Source: Cytophagaceae bacterium
GTDB lineage: Bacteria; Bacteroidota; Bacteroidia; Cytophagales; Spirosomataceae
NCBI GenBank assembly: GCA_027486845.1
Contig: JAIXOL010000015.1
Coordinates: 22,827-86,826, forward strand
DNA: 64,000 nt
Direction: 5' to 3'
The notes below the pieces were generated by a model that made no database searches, was not told the origin of the DNA, and saw only the letters and a program-made list of their open reading frames with translations. The translations under genes were made by a program, and so were the position numbers. This document shows, in pieces, positions 51,788 to 60,870 of this stretch; the first letter of the stretch is position 1, and each line of letters starts with the position of its first letter.

Positions 51788-51809
51788 TTTTGTATAAATA
51801 TGAAAAACA

Positions 51810-51841
51810 TTTGCTTTTCTGAACACCGTTCATTTTATTTG
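51810..51841 (+). promoter_or_regulatory. tetR promoter with overlapping palindromic operator
   Basis: TTTG (51810-51813) and TTTATTTG (51834-51841) are spaced by 20 bp. Between them lies TGAACACCGTTCA (51820-51832), a perfect 5-bp inverted repeat around ACC, which is ideally placed for autorepression. A near-identical site is at 52982-52994. Confidence 0.55.
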
Positions 51842-51869
51842 CATCGTTAAGTGATTAATTTATTTCCAA

Positions 51870-52493
51870 ATGGGCGTAATTGATAGAAAAGAAAGAGAAA
51901 AAGTAGAAATGAAGCGACAGATTTTAGATGCCGCTCGTTCGCTTTTTTTAGAGCAGGGATTTGAAAAAACGAGCATTCGGAATATTGCAGAAGTTATTGA
52001 ATACAGTGCAGGAACAATTTACTTGTATTTTAAAGATAAAAATGAGATTCTTTTTGCCCTTCATGTAGAGTCATTCAGTGTGCTTATGCAGGCCATGCAG
52101 GCAGGAATTATGGGTGAAACTGACCCGTTTGAAAGATTAATTTCGCTGGGAAAGCATTACCTGAAATACGCTTTTGAAAATCCAGAACTCTACGATTTGA
52201 TGTTTGTAATGACGGCTCCAATGGAAACATTAGAGTGTCGAGAAGAAATTTGGTGCGATGGTGAGCGGGCTTTTGAAACGCTCAAGTTTGTGGTAAGCGA
52301 TTGCATGAAAGCGGGATATTTTAAAGATGCGGAAAACGAAACAATTTCTGTAATGGTATGGAGTTTAGTTCATGGTTTGGCAACGCTACATTTACGTAGA
52401 CGAACAATGATTTTTCCAGAAACTAAAAGAATCAAACTTTTGGAAGATGCTTATGTGCAGTTTATAGAAATCTTAAAAACTTATAAAAAGTAA
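51870..52493 (+). CDS. TetR/AcrR family transcriptional regulator
   Basis: This is a 207-residue, all-helical repressor. The N-terminal helix-turn-helix runs over residues 15-60: RQILDAARSLFLEQGFEKTS and IRNIAEVIEYSAGTIYLYFK. The ligand-binding C-terminal domain (YLKYAFENPELYDLMFVMTA onwards) has no recognised subfamily motif. Adjacent thioesterase and RND efflux genes on the same strand, plus the shared palindromes at 51820 and 52982, suggest it represses both its own gene and the efflux operon. The effector may be a fatty acid or a toxic hydrophobic compound, given the neighbouring thioesterase. The effector is a guess. Confidence 0.93.
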   Translation: MGVIDRKEREKVEMKRQILDAARSLFLEQGFEKTSIRNIAEVIEYSAGTIYLYFKDKNEILFALHVESFSVLMQAMQAGIMGETDPFERLISLGKHYLKYAFENPELYDLMFVMTAPMETLECREEIWCDGERAFETLKFVVSDCMKAGYFKDAENETISVMVWSLVHGLATLHLRRRTMIFPETKRIKLLEDAYVQFIEILKTYKK

Positions 52494-52495
52494 CG

Positions 52496-52933
52496 ATGAC
52501 AAATCAAGTTTTAGATTATTTTATTTCAAATATTGGTAAAAATTCTGCCGAAATGAGTCCTTCTGCTTTGGGGCGTTGGCTCAATGGTAAATTGATAGCG
52601 GTGGAAGAAGGCTCACTTACGGTTGAGTTTGTGGTGCGTGAAGAAATGACAAATCCAGGTAAAATTCTGCATGGTGGTGTATCAGCCTCAATGATGGATG
52701 ACGTGATTGGAATGACTGTTTTTTCGCTCGGACGTGAAAATTTCTATTCAACAATCAATTTAAGCGTTGATTATCTGCTACCTGCCAAGGTGGGCGACGT
52801 TATTTATGTAAAATCGAAAGTGATTAGAGCTGGAAAAACGGTTATCAACATGGAATGTGAAGTCAGAAACAATGAACATAAAATTGTTGCCAAATGTACT
52901 TCTAACTTAGTAACTACTGGTATAAAAATGTAA
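52496..52933 (+). CDS. PaaI/YigI-type hotdog-fold thioesterase
   Basis: This 145-residue protein has the hotdog thioesterase motif in GKILHGGVSASMMDDVIGMT, with HGG and the catalytic Asp. The strand pattern STINLSVDYLLPAKVGDVIY and NMECEVRNNEHKIVAKCTS completes the fold. The family hydrolyses acyl- or aryl-CoA thioesters in the cytoplasm. It begins 2 nt after the TetR gene, so they form one transcript. The second operator lies 49 nt after its stop codon. Confidence 0.9.
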   Translation: MTNQVLDYFISNIGKNSAEMSPSALGRWLNGKLIAVEEGSLTVEFVVREEMTNPGKILHGGVSASMMDDVIGMTVFSLGRENFYSTINLSVDYLLPAKVGDVIYVKSKVIRAGKTVINMECEVRNNEHKIVAKCTSNLVTTGIKM

Positions 52934-52981
52934 TTGAGTAAGGTCTGATCATTTGTTTGGCCTTATTTTTAAAACTATTAC

Positions 52982-52994
52982 TTAACAGTGTTCA
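52982..52994 (+). promoter_or_regulatory. Candidate operator before the second RND operon
   Basis: TTAACAGTGTTCA is the reverse complement of TGAACACTGTTAA, which matches the tetR-upstream palindrome TGAACACCGTTCA at 11 of 13 positions. It lies 111 nt upstream of the TolC-like start codon. Confidence 0.5.
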
Positions 52995-53104
52995 GAAAAT
53001 AATAAATGATTATTTGAAATACTGTCCATAAAAAGAAAGATTTATTGATAATTTGTCAACTTAAATAAGTAGTTGAATCAAATGATACAATGTTTACTTA
53101 TAAT

Positions 53105-54478
53105 ATGAAAAAGCTATTTACTTACTTATTTTTTGCTTCGTATGGAACATTTGCACAAACGAGCAATATCTCTTCCCCAGTCCTTGAATTTTATATTCAG
53201 GAAGGCTTGAAACAGAATTTAGGTCTGAAACAAGAACGTCTCGAAATCTTAAAATCATACGAAAATATCACACAAGCTAAGGCGAATTTTATGCCTAAAG
53301 TTACTTTTAATCCCACTTATTCATTAGCAGCTGGCGGGCGTAGGTTAGAATTTCCGATTGGAGATTTGCTAAATCCAGTTTATTCCACCTTGAATCAACT
53401 AACAAAAACTAATAATTTCCCGCAGGTCGAAAATGTCAATCAATTGCTTGCTCCCAATAATTTTCATGATACAAAACTAAGTTTTCAGTATCCAATTTTT
53501 AATACGGATATTCGATATAACTTATTGATTCAGAGAGATTTACTTTCGGCACAAGAATCAAAGAAACGAGTTTTAGAAAACGAAATTCGTTACAGCATCA
53601 CAACAGCTTATCTCCAATATTTACAAACGCTCGAAGCCCAAAAGATTTTTTATGTATCAAGAAAGCTATTGACAGATTTTGTAAAACTCAACGAAAAACT
53701 TGTCAGCAATAACGTAGCCACCAAAGATATAATCTATTCTGCCGAATACGAAGTGAGTAAACTCGACCAGCAAGTAGCAGTTTTAGATAAAAATCGCCAA
53801 TCGGTACAGGTTTTCTTGAATTTTTTAATGAATCGTGATTTTTCAACCGAAATCGTGGCGGACACTAATTTGGTAAATTATGCCGCTCCAACAACGGGCG
53901 GGTGGCGTTCCACTTTGGCTCAAATAAAGGAAGATGCCTTGGCTCATCGTCAAGAACTTTCGCAACTACGTACCAACATAAAGGTGAGTGAAACAGCTAT
54001 CAAATTACAGGAAATGAATGCCATACGTCCGCAGGTTTTTGTCGGCGGCAATATGGGATTTCAGGGATTTGGCTATAATTTTAAAAACCAAGCATATCTT
54101 ATTGGTCAGATTGGTTTAAGTTGGGATTTATACCATGGTTTCGAGAAAAAATCGAAGATTCAACAAGTTAAAATTCAGAAAAGCATTCTTGATACGAAGC
54201 TTGAAGAGTTACAAAATCAGATTCAATTACAGGTTTCACAAGCATATTTTGAGCTAGAAGCAGCAAGAAAATCATTGATAACAGCAAAAGATGGCACTTC
54301 AAAAGCTGAAAAATATTTTAAAATAGTAGAAAGTCGCTATCGAAACGGGCAAGCAATTATGATTGAATATCTTCGGGCATCAAATGAAATCATTACGGCA
54401 CGTTTACAAGAATCGGTAGCTAAATATGATATATTAGTAAAGCAGGCGGCCTTAGATAAGGTTGGGGCTGTGAAGTAG
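53105..54478 (+). CDS. TolC family outer membrane protein
   Basis: This 457-residue protein has its start chosen at 53105 (MKKLFTYLFFASYGTFAQ), giving a signal peptide without lipobox; the frame opens five codons earlier. Two outer-membrane efflux repeats are seen, beginning LEFYIQEGLKQNLGLKQERL and LAHRQELSQLRTNIKVSETA, with long helices. Late strands include MGFQGFGYNFKNQAYLIGQI and LSWDLYHGFEKKSKI. It should form the exit duct for the adaptor and pump encoded next. It is the first gene of the efflux operon under the putative TetR operator. Confidence 0.92.
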   Translation: MKKLFTYLFFASYGTFAQTSNISSPVLEFYIQEGLKQNLGLKQERLEILKSYENITQAKANFMPKVTFNPTYSLAAGGRRLEFPIGDLLNPVYSTLNQLTKTNNFPQVENVNQLLAPNNFHDTKLSFQYPIFNTDIRYNLLIQRDLLSAQESKKRVLENEIRYSITTAYLQYLQTLEAQKIFYVSRKLLTDFVKLNEKLVSNNVATKDIIYSAEYEVSKLDQQVAVLDKNRQSVQVFLNFLMNRDFSTEIVADTNLVNYAAPTTGGWRSTLAQIKEDALAHRQELSQLRTNIKVSETAIKLQEMNAIRPQVFVGGNMGFQGFGYNFKNQAYLIGQIGLSWDLYHGFEKKSKIQQVKIQKSILDTKLEELQNQIQLQVSQAYFELEAARKSLITAKDGTSKAEKYFKIVESRYRNGQAIMIEYLRASNEIITARLQESVAKYDILVKQAALDKVGAVK

Positions 54479-54534
54479 TCAATGCAGACACACCTTAAAA
54501 GAAATATTAATAAAGAAATACAAACAAAAGATAT

Positions 54535-55575
54535 ATGAAAAACTATATTCATGTAACTCTCATAACTGCTTTACTAATAGTAAGTTGTGGCAAAAAACAA
54601 GAAGCTAAAAAAGCAGAAGCCGAAGAAATTCTGACGGTTGAACTACAACCAGTTAGTCGTAAATTGTTGAGCGAACCAATTATTGCAAGCGGTGTGCTTT
54701 CTTCAAAATCAGAAATGAAATTAGCGTTTAAAACAGGCGGTATGATTCGCCGTGTCTATGTGCAAGAAGGACAATCGGTACGCGAAGGACAACTTTTGGC
54801 CGAACTCGATTTATCGGAAATTGATGCTCAAGTTCGTCAAGCAAAATTGGGTTTAGAAAAATCAGAACGAGATTTGGAACGAGTAAAAAAACTCTATGTC
54901 GATGAAGCTACTACGTTAACCAATCTACAAGATGCTACCACAGGTTTCGATTTAGCCAAACAAAGCGTACAAGTTGCCGAATTCAACCAAAAATTATCAA
55001 GAATTTACTCTCCTACAAGCGGACGTATTCTTAGAAAAATTTCCGAACAAGGAGAATTAATAACGCCATTTGCACCAGCATTTATTCTCGGAACAGGCGA
55101 AAGTGCTTATATCGTAAACGTCGGTTTGGCCGACCGTGATGTAGTAAAAGTAAAAATTGGTGATGTGGCAACGGTTTATTTAGATGCTTATCCAAACGAA
55201 ACCTTCCAAGCCCGAATCACGCAAATTGCCCAAACCGTAAACCCGGCAACTGGCACTTTTGAGGCTGAATTACAGATTCAACCGAATGGGAAAAAACTTA
55301 TTTCTGGTTTCGTAGCCAAAGCTGAAATTTCTACAGGAAAAGCTCCTTCTACACTTGCGGTACCCATTGAAGCATTAGTTGAGGCTGATAAAAACACGGC
55401 GTTTGTTTATTCATATAATACTACAAGTCAATCAGTTAGTAAAATACCAGTCAGTATTGGAAATATTTTTGGCAGCAGCGTTGCCATCGTTTCAGGCATA
55501 AGTGAAGGTACACAAATTGTAACGAAAGGAGCTAATTTCTTGAGCGATAAAAGCAAGGTTAAGGTGATAAAATGA
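54535..55575 (+). CDS. RND efflux periplasmic adaptor, lipoprotein
   Basis: This 346-residue protein has a lipoprotein signal MKNYIHVTLITALLIVSCGK. The barrel-sandwich half-motifs are KTGGMIRRVYVQEGQSVREG and RIYSPTSGRILRKISEQGEL, separated by a helical hairpin (about 98-140). The beta-barrel section contains IGDVATVYLDAYPNETFQAR. It connects the TolC-like protein (57 nt upstream) with the pump downstream. The pump gene is 160 nt further, across a repeat. Confidence 0.93.
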   Translation: MKNYIHVTLITALLIVSCGKKQEAKKAEAEEILTVELQPVSRKLLSEPIIASGVLSSKSEMKLAFKTGGMIRRVYVQEGQSVREGQLLAELDLSEIDAQVRQAKLGLEKSERDLERVKKLYVDEATTLTNLQDATTGFDLAKQSVQVAEFNQKLSRIYSPTSGRILRKISEQGELITPFAPAFILGTGESAYIVNVGLADRDVVKVKIGDVATVYLDAYPNETFQARITQIAQTVNPATGTFEAELQIQPNGKKLISGFVAKAEISTGKAPSTLAVPIEALVEADKNTAFVYSYNTTSQSVSKIPVSIGNIFGSSVAIVSGISEGTQIVTKGANFLSDKSKVKVIK

Positions 55576-55648
55576 GTTTTAAATTATTAATCCTCATCAA
55601 TAATTAATGCAAAAATTTACAACCGCATCGGCAATCCGATAATAAGTG

Positions 55649-55700
55649 ACACTAAGAAATCACTTAGTGAAAACTTTGTGCTCTTAGTGCCTTAGTGGTG
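55649..55700. repeat. CACTAAG/CTTAGTG palindromic repeat within the efflux operon
   Basis: CACTAAG, CACTTAGTG, CTCTTAGTG and CCTTAGTGGTG follow each other within 52 bp and can form several alternative hairpins. It resembles the CACGGAG elements at 27673 and 29491 in layout. It sits between the adaptor and pump genes. Confidence 0.65.
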
Positions 55701-55735
55701 AAGAAAAAGACACGGTTTTCAATATTTTTTAAAAC

Positions 55736-58700
55736 ATGAAATTAGTCGAATTTTCCGTCAAAAACTACCAATTTACCATCATCATTTTTGTAATGATTAT
55801 GGCCATTGGAGTAAATTCATTGCTCAATATGCCTAAGGCAGAAGACCCAGCATTGAAGGCAACTTTTAATAGTATCGTGGTGGTTTATCCTGGCACTTCG
55901 CCTGCCGACATGGAAAAGCTCATCGTCAATCCGATTGAAGATAAAATGTCCGAAATCAGTGATATTAAAAAAATCATTTCTACAGCTGATGAAGGTGTTG
56001 CTCAAATCCGTTTGGAGTTTATTCACTCAATCAACCCTGACGATAAATACAACGAGGTTGTGCGAGAGCTGAACGCCATTCGTAGTAAACTACCTGCTGA
56101 TATTTATAGTACTGACGTACTTCGTTTTACGCCCGAAGGTGTAAATATCATTCAATGTGCTTTGATGTCGGAAACCACTCCCTACAAAGATTTGGAAAAA
56201 GAAGCCGATAATCTGAAAGATAAATTATTGAAAGTAAAGTCAATAAAAACGTCTGAAATTTGGGCATTTCCGAAACAACAAGTAACAATTTCGGTCAATT
56301 TAGATAAAATGGCACAATTCCGAATTCCACTGAATCGAGTTTTGGGTGCAATTCAATCTGAAAACGCAAATATTCCCGCAGGAAATATCGAAATCGGTAG
56401 TCGAAAATTTAGCGTAAAAACTTCAGGTAGCTACGAAAATTTGGATGAAATAAAAAGTACCATCGTGAGTTCGTCAGGCACAACCGTTACGTATTTGCGA
56501 GATATAGCCGAAGTGAAATTTGATTACGAAGAAGAAAGTTATTTAGGTCGTTTAAATGGGGAAAGAGCTGTTTTTGTAACCGCCACCATGAAAAATGGAG
56601 GTAATATTTTCAAAACAGGCGAAGAAATTAGGCCAATTCTTGATAATTTTGCTAAAAATCTTCCGCCAAACATCAAATTTGAACAAAGTTTCGACCAAGT
56701 AAAAAGTGTTTCCACTCGTTTGTTTGGTTTGGCTCGTGATTTTGGTATTGCTATATTATTGGTACTCATTACGCTCATTCCATTGGGTATTCGCCCTGCC
56801 ATTATCGTAATGATTTCTATTCCGTTGTCTTTAGCAATCGGCCTGACCTTGCTCGATTTGGCGGGTTTTGGTATCAATCAATTAAGCGTAGTTGGGCTTG
56901 TAATTGCCCTTGGATTGTTGGTTGATGATTCGATTGTAGTAGTCGAAAACATTGCTCGCTTCCTCCGAACGGGAATGCCACGCCGAGAAGCGGCCATCGA
57001 AGCAACTAAACAAATCAGTTTAGCGGTTTTAGGCTGTACGGCAACTTTGATTTTTGCTTTTTTGCCGCTCTGTTTTTTACCCGAATCTGCTGGAGATTTT
57101 ATCAGAAGTTTGCCGATAGCAGTGATTATGACAATTATTGCTTCTCTTTTTGTATCGCTCACAATTGTACCGTTTTTGGCAAGTCAGCTAATGCCTCGTG
57201 AAGAACACGGCGAAAATATCGTATTACGTTTGATGAAAAAAGGTATCGAAGGCTCGTACCGAAAAGTATTGCACAAGGCACTTTCTTACCCAAAAACAGC
57301 TCTTTTGATAGCAGTTTTGATTTTTGTAGGAAGTTTAGCTTTGATTCCAGTTGTGGGTATGAGTGTGTTTCCACGTTCGGAAAAACCACAGTTTTTGATA
57401 AATATCGAAACACCGCTAGGTACAAGTTTGGGTGAAACCGATAAAGCAGCTCGTTTTGTAGAAAAAGAACTTTTAAAGCATAAAATTGTCAAAAACTTTG
57501 CGACAAATGTAGGAAAAAGTAATCCACGAATTTATTATAATACCTTGCCAATTGGTGGCACTTTGGCAAATTATTCTCAACTTTTTGTTCAACTTCAAGA
57601 TAAAGTAGAAGTGCCTGAGCGTGAAAGTTTCATTGATGAACTACGAGGGATTTTTGATTCGTATGCTGGTGCAAAAATCCGTGTGATTCAGTTTGAGCAA
57701 GGGGCTCCATTCGAAGCACCTTTGGCGGTCAGAATTGTAGGCGAAAACCTTGATTCACTGCGAGTTATTTCAGCAAAAGTTGAACAAGTTTTTAAAGATA
57801 CAAAAGGTACGATTTATGTAAATAATGCACTTTCGGCACAAAATGTAGATTTACGAGTAAATATTAATAAAGATAAAGCAGGAATGTTAGGCATTCCAAC
57901 GGTTGATATTGATCGCACAATCAGAATGGGAATTGCGGGCGTAAATATGGGAATTTATAAAGAAAAAGAAGGCGAAGAAATGAACCTTAATGTGAGCTTA
58001 TCACGAAATCAACGCCCAAGTATGGATGTTTTCTCGAAAGTGTTTGTAGCCAACCAAATGGGAAGTTTAATACCTTTGAGCCAACTTGCAACCGTTGGTT
58101 TCGAGACTTCACCCAACAGAATTAATCACTATGACCGAGATAGATATTCAACCGTTTCGGCTTTCATTAAAAGTGGATTTTTGACACCTAATGTTACGAA
58201 GGAAGCCGTTGAAAAATTGAGTAAAATCAAACTTCCTAAAGGTTATGAGTTTAAAATGGCTGGCGAAGTAGAGCGTTCGGCCGAAACTTTTGGTGGGCTT
58301 GGTACAATTATTATTATCACGATTTTCGGAATTATTGCCATTCTGATTCTCGAATTCAAAACTTTCAAAAGCACATTTATCGTACTTTCGGTGATTCCTT
58401 TGGGAATGATTGGAGCGATTTTGATTTTGCTTTTTACTGGAAATTCGCTTTCGTTTACGGCAATCGTCGGCATTATAGCTTTGGCGGGAATTGAGGTAAA
58501 AAACTCCATTTTACTTGTAGATTATACTAATTTCTTGCGAAAAGAAAACGGTTTGAGTATAGATGCTGCTATCGAAGAAGCTGGCGAAACTCGTTTTATT
58601 CCTATTGTTTTGACAACTATGACGGCAATTGGTGGCATGATTCCATTGATTATGGAACATTCGCCATTGTACTCACCTTTGGCCTTAGTAATTGTTGGCG

Positions 58701-58774
58701 GTTTAATTTCTTCTTTGATTTTGACCAGAATTGTTACACCTGTGATGTATAAATTGTTACCGCCGAGTGTGTAA
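55736..58774 (+). CDS. RND efflux pump (MexI/TriC-like branch)
   Basis: This 1012-residue inner-membrane transporter starts MKLVEFSVKNYQFTIIIFVM. The porter domain begins PKAEDPALKATFNSIVVVYP, the variant typical of TriC/MexI-like pumps rather than AcrB. TM4 has the intact Asp-Asp pair in LGLLVDDSIVVVENIARFLR, and TM10 the Lys in LAGIEVKNSILLVDYTNFLR. TM11 carries ETRFIPIVLTTMTAIGG. It should act with the TolC-like and adaptor proteins upstream to expel hydrophobic compounds, driven by protons. The 160-nt gap upstream with a palindrome is unusual inside such an operon. Confidence 0.95.
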   Translation: MKLVEFSVKNYQFTIIIFVMIMAIGVNSLLNMPKAEDPALKATFNSIVVVYPGTSPADMEKLIVNPIEDKMSEISDIKKIISTADEGVAQIRLEFIHSINPDDKYNEVVRELNAIRSKLPADIYSTDVLRFTPEGVNIIQCALMSETTPYKDLEKEADNLKDKLLKVKSIKTSEIWAFPKQQVTISVNLDKMAQFRIPLNRVLGAIQSENANIPAGNIEIGSRKFSVKTSGSYENLDEIKSTIVSSSGTTVTYLRDIAEVKFDYEEESYLGRLNGERAVFVTATMKNGGNIFKTGEEIRPILDNFAKNLPPNIKFEQSFDQVKSVSTRLFGLARDFGIAILLVLITLIPLGIRPAIIVMISIPLSLAIGLTLLDLAGFGINQLSVVGLVIALGLLVDDSIVVVENIARFLRTGMPRREAAIEATKQISLAVLGCTATLIFAFLPLCFLPESAGDFIRSLPIAVIMTIIASLFVSLTIVPFLASQLMPREEHGENIVLRLMKKGIEGSYRKVLHKALSYPKTALLIAVLIFVGSLALIPVVGMSVFPRSEKPQFLINIETPLGTSLGETDKAARFVEKELLKHKIVKNFATNVGKSNPRIYYNTLPIGGTLANYSQLFVQLQDKVEVPERESFIDELRGIFDSYAGAKIRVIQFEQGAPFEAPLAVRIVGENLDSLRVISAKVEQVFKDTKGTIYVNNALSAQNVDLRVNINKDKAGMLGIPTVDIDRTIRMGIAGVNMGIYKEKEGEEMNLNVSLSRNQRPSMDVFSKVFVANQMGSLIPLSQLATVGFETSPNRINHYDRDRYSTVSAFIKSGFLTPNVTKEAVEKLSKIKLPKGYEFKMAGEVERSAETFGGLGTIIIITIFGIIAILILEFKTFKSTFIVLSVIPLGMIGAILILLFTGNSLSFTAIVGIIALAGIEVKNSILLVDYTNFLRKENGLSIDAAIEEAGETRFIPIVLTTMTAIGGMIPLIMEHSPLYSPLALVIVGGLISSLILTRIVTPVMYKLLPPSV

Positions 58775-59193
58775 GAAGGTGAAAAGAAAGTCGAAAAATG
58801 GATTTATCAATTAGAATAGATACTTTTTGAATCTATAACCATATTCATTAAATTTCGATTTGGGAAATAATAGCCGATTTAGTTTTATTAATTGGAGATT
58901 AAAGGTTTTCGAAATTAAAATAGATTTAGATAGTCTAAAAAGATTAAACAGCTAACTTTCTGACTATCAATATTTTGCAGATAAAGTTTATATTGTTACG
59001 AACCAAAAATTTATCGCTCAACTACTATTCCTCTAATCCGATAATGATTATTTTATTATCAAATTTGATAGTAAAGGTTTTATAGATAGAAAAGAAGTTC
59101 ATAAATCTACAATTGTTTTTTTTATGAAATATTTTTTAAACTTTTAAGAAAAAACTAGTATTTGAAAATTGGTTTTGGTCGTTCAAAATTACC
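58775..59193. other. Gene-free AT-rich stretch
   Basis: This stretch of 419 bp between the pump gene stop and the element at 59194 shows no coding trace, terminator or promoter that I can support. Confidence 0.5.
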
Positions 59194-59377
59194 TTGATTG
59201 CATTAAAATTTTAGCCGTGTAACGGCGTAATATTTGTAGAAATTGAAAGAGTTTTTAATTTCAAAGGTGCATCGCACCGTAATATTTCGGTGCGATGCAC
59301 CTTAAAATATTTTTTAGGACTCAATTACTACAAATATTTTGGTGCGATGCACCGTTTCTAAATTTTAATGCAATCAA
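59194..59377. mobile_element. MITE-like element with terminal inverted repeats
   Basis: Perfect 18-bp terminal inverted repeats TTGATTGCATTAAAATTT lie at 59194-59211 and 59360-59377. The similarity continues inward (AATATTTGTAG on both arms). Inside is a perfect hairpin, AAGGTGCATCGCACCG (59264-59279) and its complement (59288-59303), with loop TAATATTT; a third GGTGCGATGCACCG lies at 59341-59354. The 9-bp direct repeat GTTCAAAAT flanks the whole (59181-59189 and 59382-59390), as expected of a target-site duplication. No transposase is encoded. Confidence 0.7.
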
Positions 59378-59433
59378 CGTGGTTCAAAATGAGTTAAAAC
59401 TATATAATTTAAGCCAATTAACTTTTGACTGAT

Positions 59434-59751
59434 TCATTCTTTGTTTGTTTTTTTTGGAAGAACAAAGTTTTCAATTGCCCATTCGTTACATTTCTCATTA
59501 ATTATTTTAATAATTTAGGATGTTTTAAAGCTATATTGTATCGTTCGGTTATATCATTTTTTAAATAAAAAAGTTGCCACTGAGACTCACTATCTTTTTT
59601 AAAACCTTAAAGTCTCCTAACAACCAATGTCACTCCAACCCATATCATCTGCCATTATGATAATGATATTCGGTTTTTTAGAGGATTGACCATAAGCAGA
59701 TAATGTAATGAGTCCAAAAAGTATAGTATTTTTTAGCAAATCTTTATTCAT
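59434..59751 (-). pseudogene. Sulfatase remnant (N- and C-terminal pieces fused by internal deletion)
   Basis: From an ATG at 59751 the frame gives MNKDLLKNTILFGLITLSAY, a signal peptide, then KKPNIIIIMADDMGWSDIGC, the N-terminal motif of sulfatases, and stops at codon 45. In another frame the DNA continues with LLGDFKVLKKDSESQWQLFY then LKNDITERYNIALKHPKLLK, the sulfatase C-terminal pattern. A one-base shift then leads to INEKCNEWAIENFVLPKKTN before the final stop at 59434. The whole catalytic middle, about 1.2 kb, is missing. The ATG overlaps the stop of the gene at 59748 (ATGA), showing an earlier operon. Confidence 0.8.
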
Positions 59752-60851
59752 TTTTTTAAATCTTTTGATGTTGCCAAAGCAATTACTCTACCGTGGTCGC
59801 TTACTGCATTGTAGAAATGATAAACAGTGCCTTTCCATTTAATTACCCAAGGCTTATGGGCATATTCTTTGTCAAATTCTGTGGAAGGACTCACTAAATC
59901 GTCGCCTTGCCAGTCGGTCCAATTTACTAAATCATAAGAGCAAGCAAATCTTTCAAAGGCTTTGGGTTTCCAAAATGCTCCAAAATAAAACATTATATAA
60001 AGATTGTTAAACTTGGCTATTTGGGCATCGCCACATATTCCTTTATGTTTGGTTATTACTGGTTCATTGCCAAAACGCTCCCATTTTACCATATTATCAG
60101 ATACTGCCATACCAATACTTTCATAGTTGGCGGTTTCCCCCTTTGCATTATAATACATCACAAATGGATGCCCCGTTAGTTTTTTTTTATCATGAATAAC
60201 AAGGCTTTTATATATAGTTTTATTTTCAAACCATCGGGCTTCTGTATCTTTTGGAAGTAAAACAGGTTTTTTTAGCGTATTCCATTCTTTGGCTGTCTCT
60301 AATTCGTTGGTGTTTGCCATTCCAACTCCTAAAACCCCAGCTTCATATCCTTTTGTATTTCCGCCTAAATAAGACATCCAATATTTATCTTCAAACTTAG
60401 CAACTTCGTAATTGCCACCCCACTTAATGTCAACTAAAGATACATAACCCGCTTTTTGGTTGGCATCCCAAGTATTTTGGCTGAAAGAAAGGATTTTTCC
60501 ATTTGTTTTCCAATCGAGTAAATTATTGCTTTCAGCAAGCCATGATTCATATCCTAGTCCATCGTATAAAATATAAGTCATGTACCATTTTTTATTCTTT
60601 CTAAAAATAGTAGGACTATCTATTAATTGGGTTGAATCTGGATGTTTGAAAATTACGCCATATTTGTAAGGGGTTTTAATTTCATTAAAAACTTTTTCCA
60701 TTACCTTTTGAGGTACTTTTTTGCTTGAAGTAGGATTATTTACTGTATTTTGGCTATAACCGTTTAAAGAGACCGTTACAGTAATAATTAGTACATAAAG
60801 TGCTGTACTTTTGAAAAAAATAGTCTTTTTTATATTTTTGTATATTGTCAT
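59748..60851 (-). CDS. GH43/GH130-like beta-propeller glycoside hydrolase, secreted
   Basis: I take the ATG at 60851 (367 residues, MTIYKNIKKTIFFKSTALYV), which gives a signal peptide ending NGYSQ. The open frame continues 33 codons into the preceding M1 gene. The five-bladed propeller pattern shows repeated D/W-rich blades: DSPTIFRKNKKWYMTYILYD, GYVSLVDIKWGGNYEVAKFE, GHPFVMYYNAKGETANYESI, KHKGICGDAQIAKFNNLYIM and YAHKPWVIKWKGTVYHFYNA. Such proteins cleave or phosphorolyse plant or animal glycans. The exact GH family is uncertain. It lies in an operon with two M1 peptidases upstream and the sulfatase remnant downstream. Confidence 0.75.
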   Translation of the reverse strand: MTIYKNIKKTIFFKSTALYVLIITVTVSLNGYSQNTVNNPTSSKKVPQKVMEKVFNEIKTPYKYGVIFKHPDSTQLIDSPTIFRKNKKWYMTYILYDGLGYESWLAESNNLLDWKTNGKILSFSQNTWDANQKAGYVSLVDIKWGGNYEVAKFEDKYWMSYLGGNTKGYEAGVLGVGMANTNELETAKEWNTLKKPVLLPKDTEARWFENKTIYKSLVIHDKKKLTGHPFVMYYNAKGETANYESIGMAVSDNMVKWERFGNEPVITKHKGICGDAQIAKFNNLYIMFYFGAFWKPKAFERFACSYDLVNWTDWQGDDLVSPSTEFDKEYAHKPWVIKWKGTVYHFYNAVSDHGRVIALATSKDLKK

Positions 60852-60870
60852 TTCAATTTTATAATCGATT

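Noticed and set aside
55620..55735. Riboswitch before the second RND pump gene
   Set aside because: The hairpins are explained by short tandem palindromes shared with other intergenic repeats; no known riboswitch core was seen.
59181..59400. CRISPR array suggested by repeated GGTGCGATGCACC
   Set aside because: There are only three copies, in inverted as well as direct orientation, without regular spacers. The layout is that of hairpins in a transposable element.
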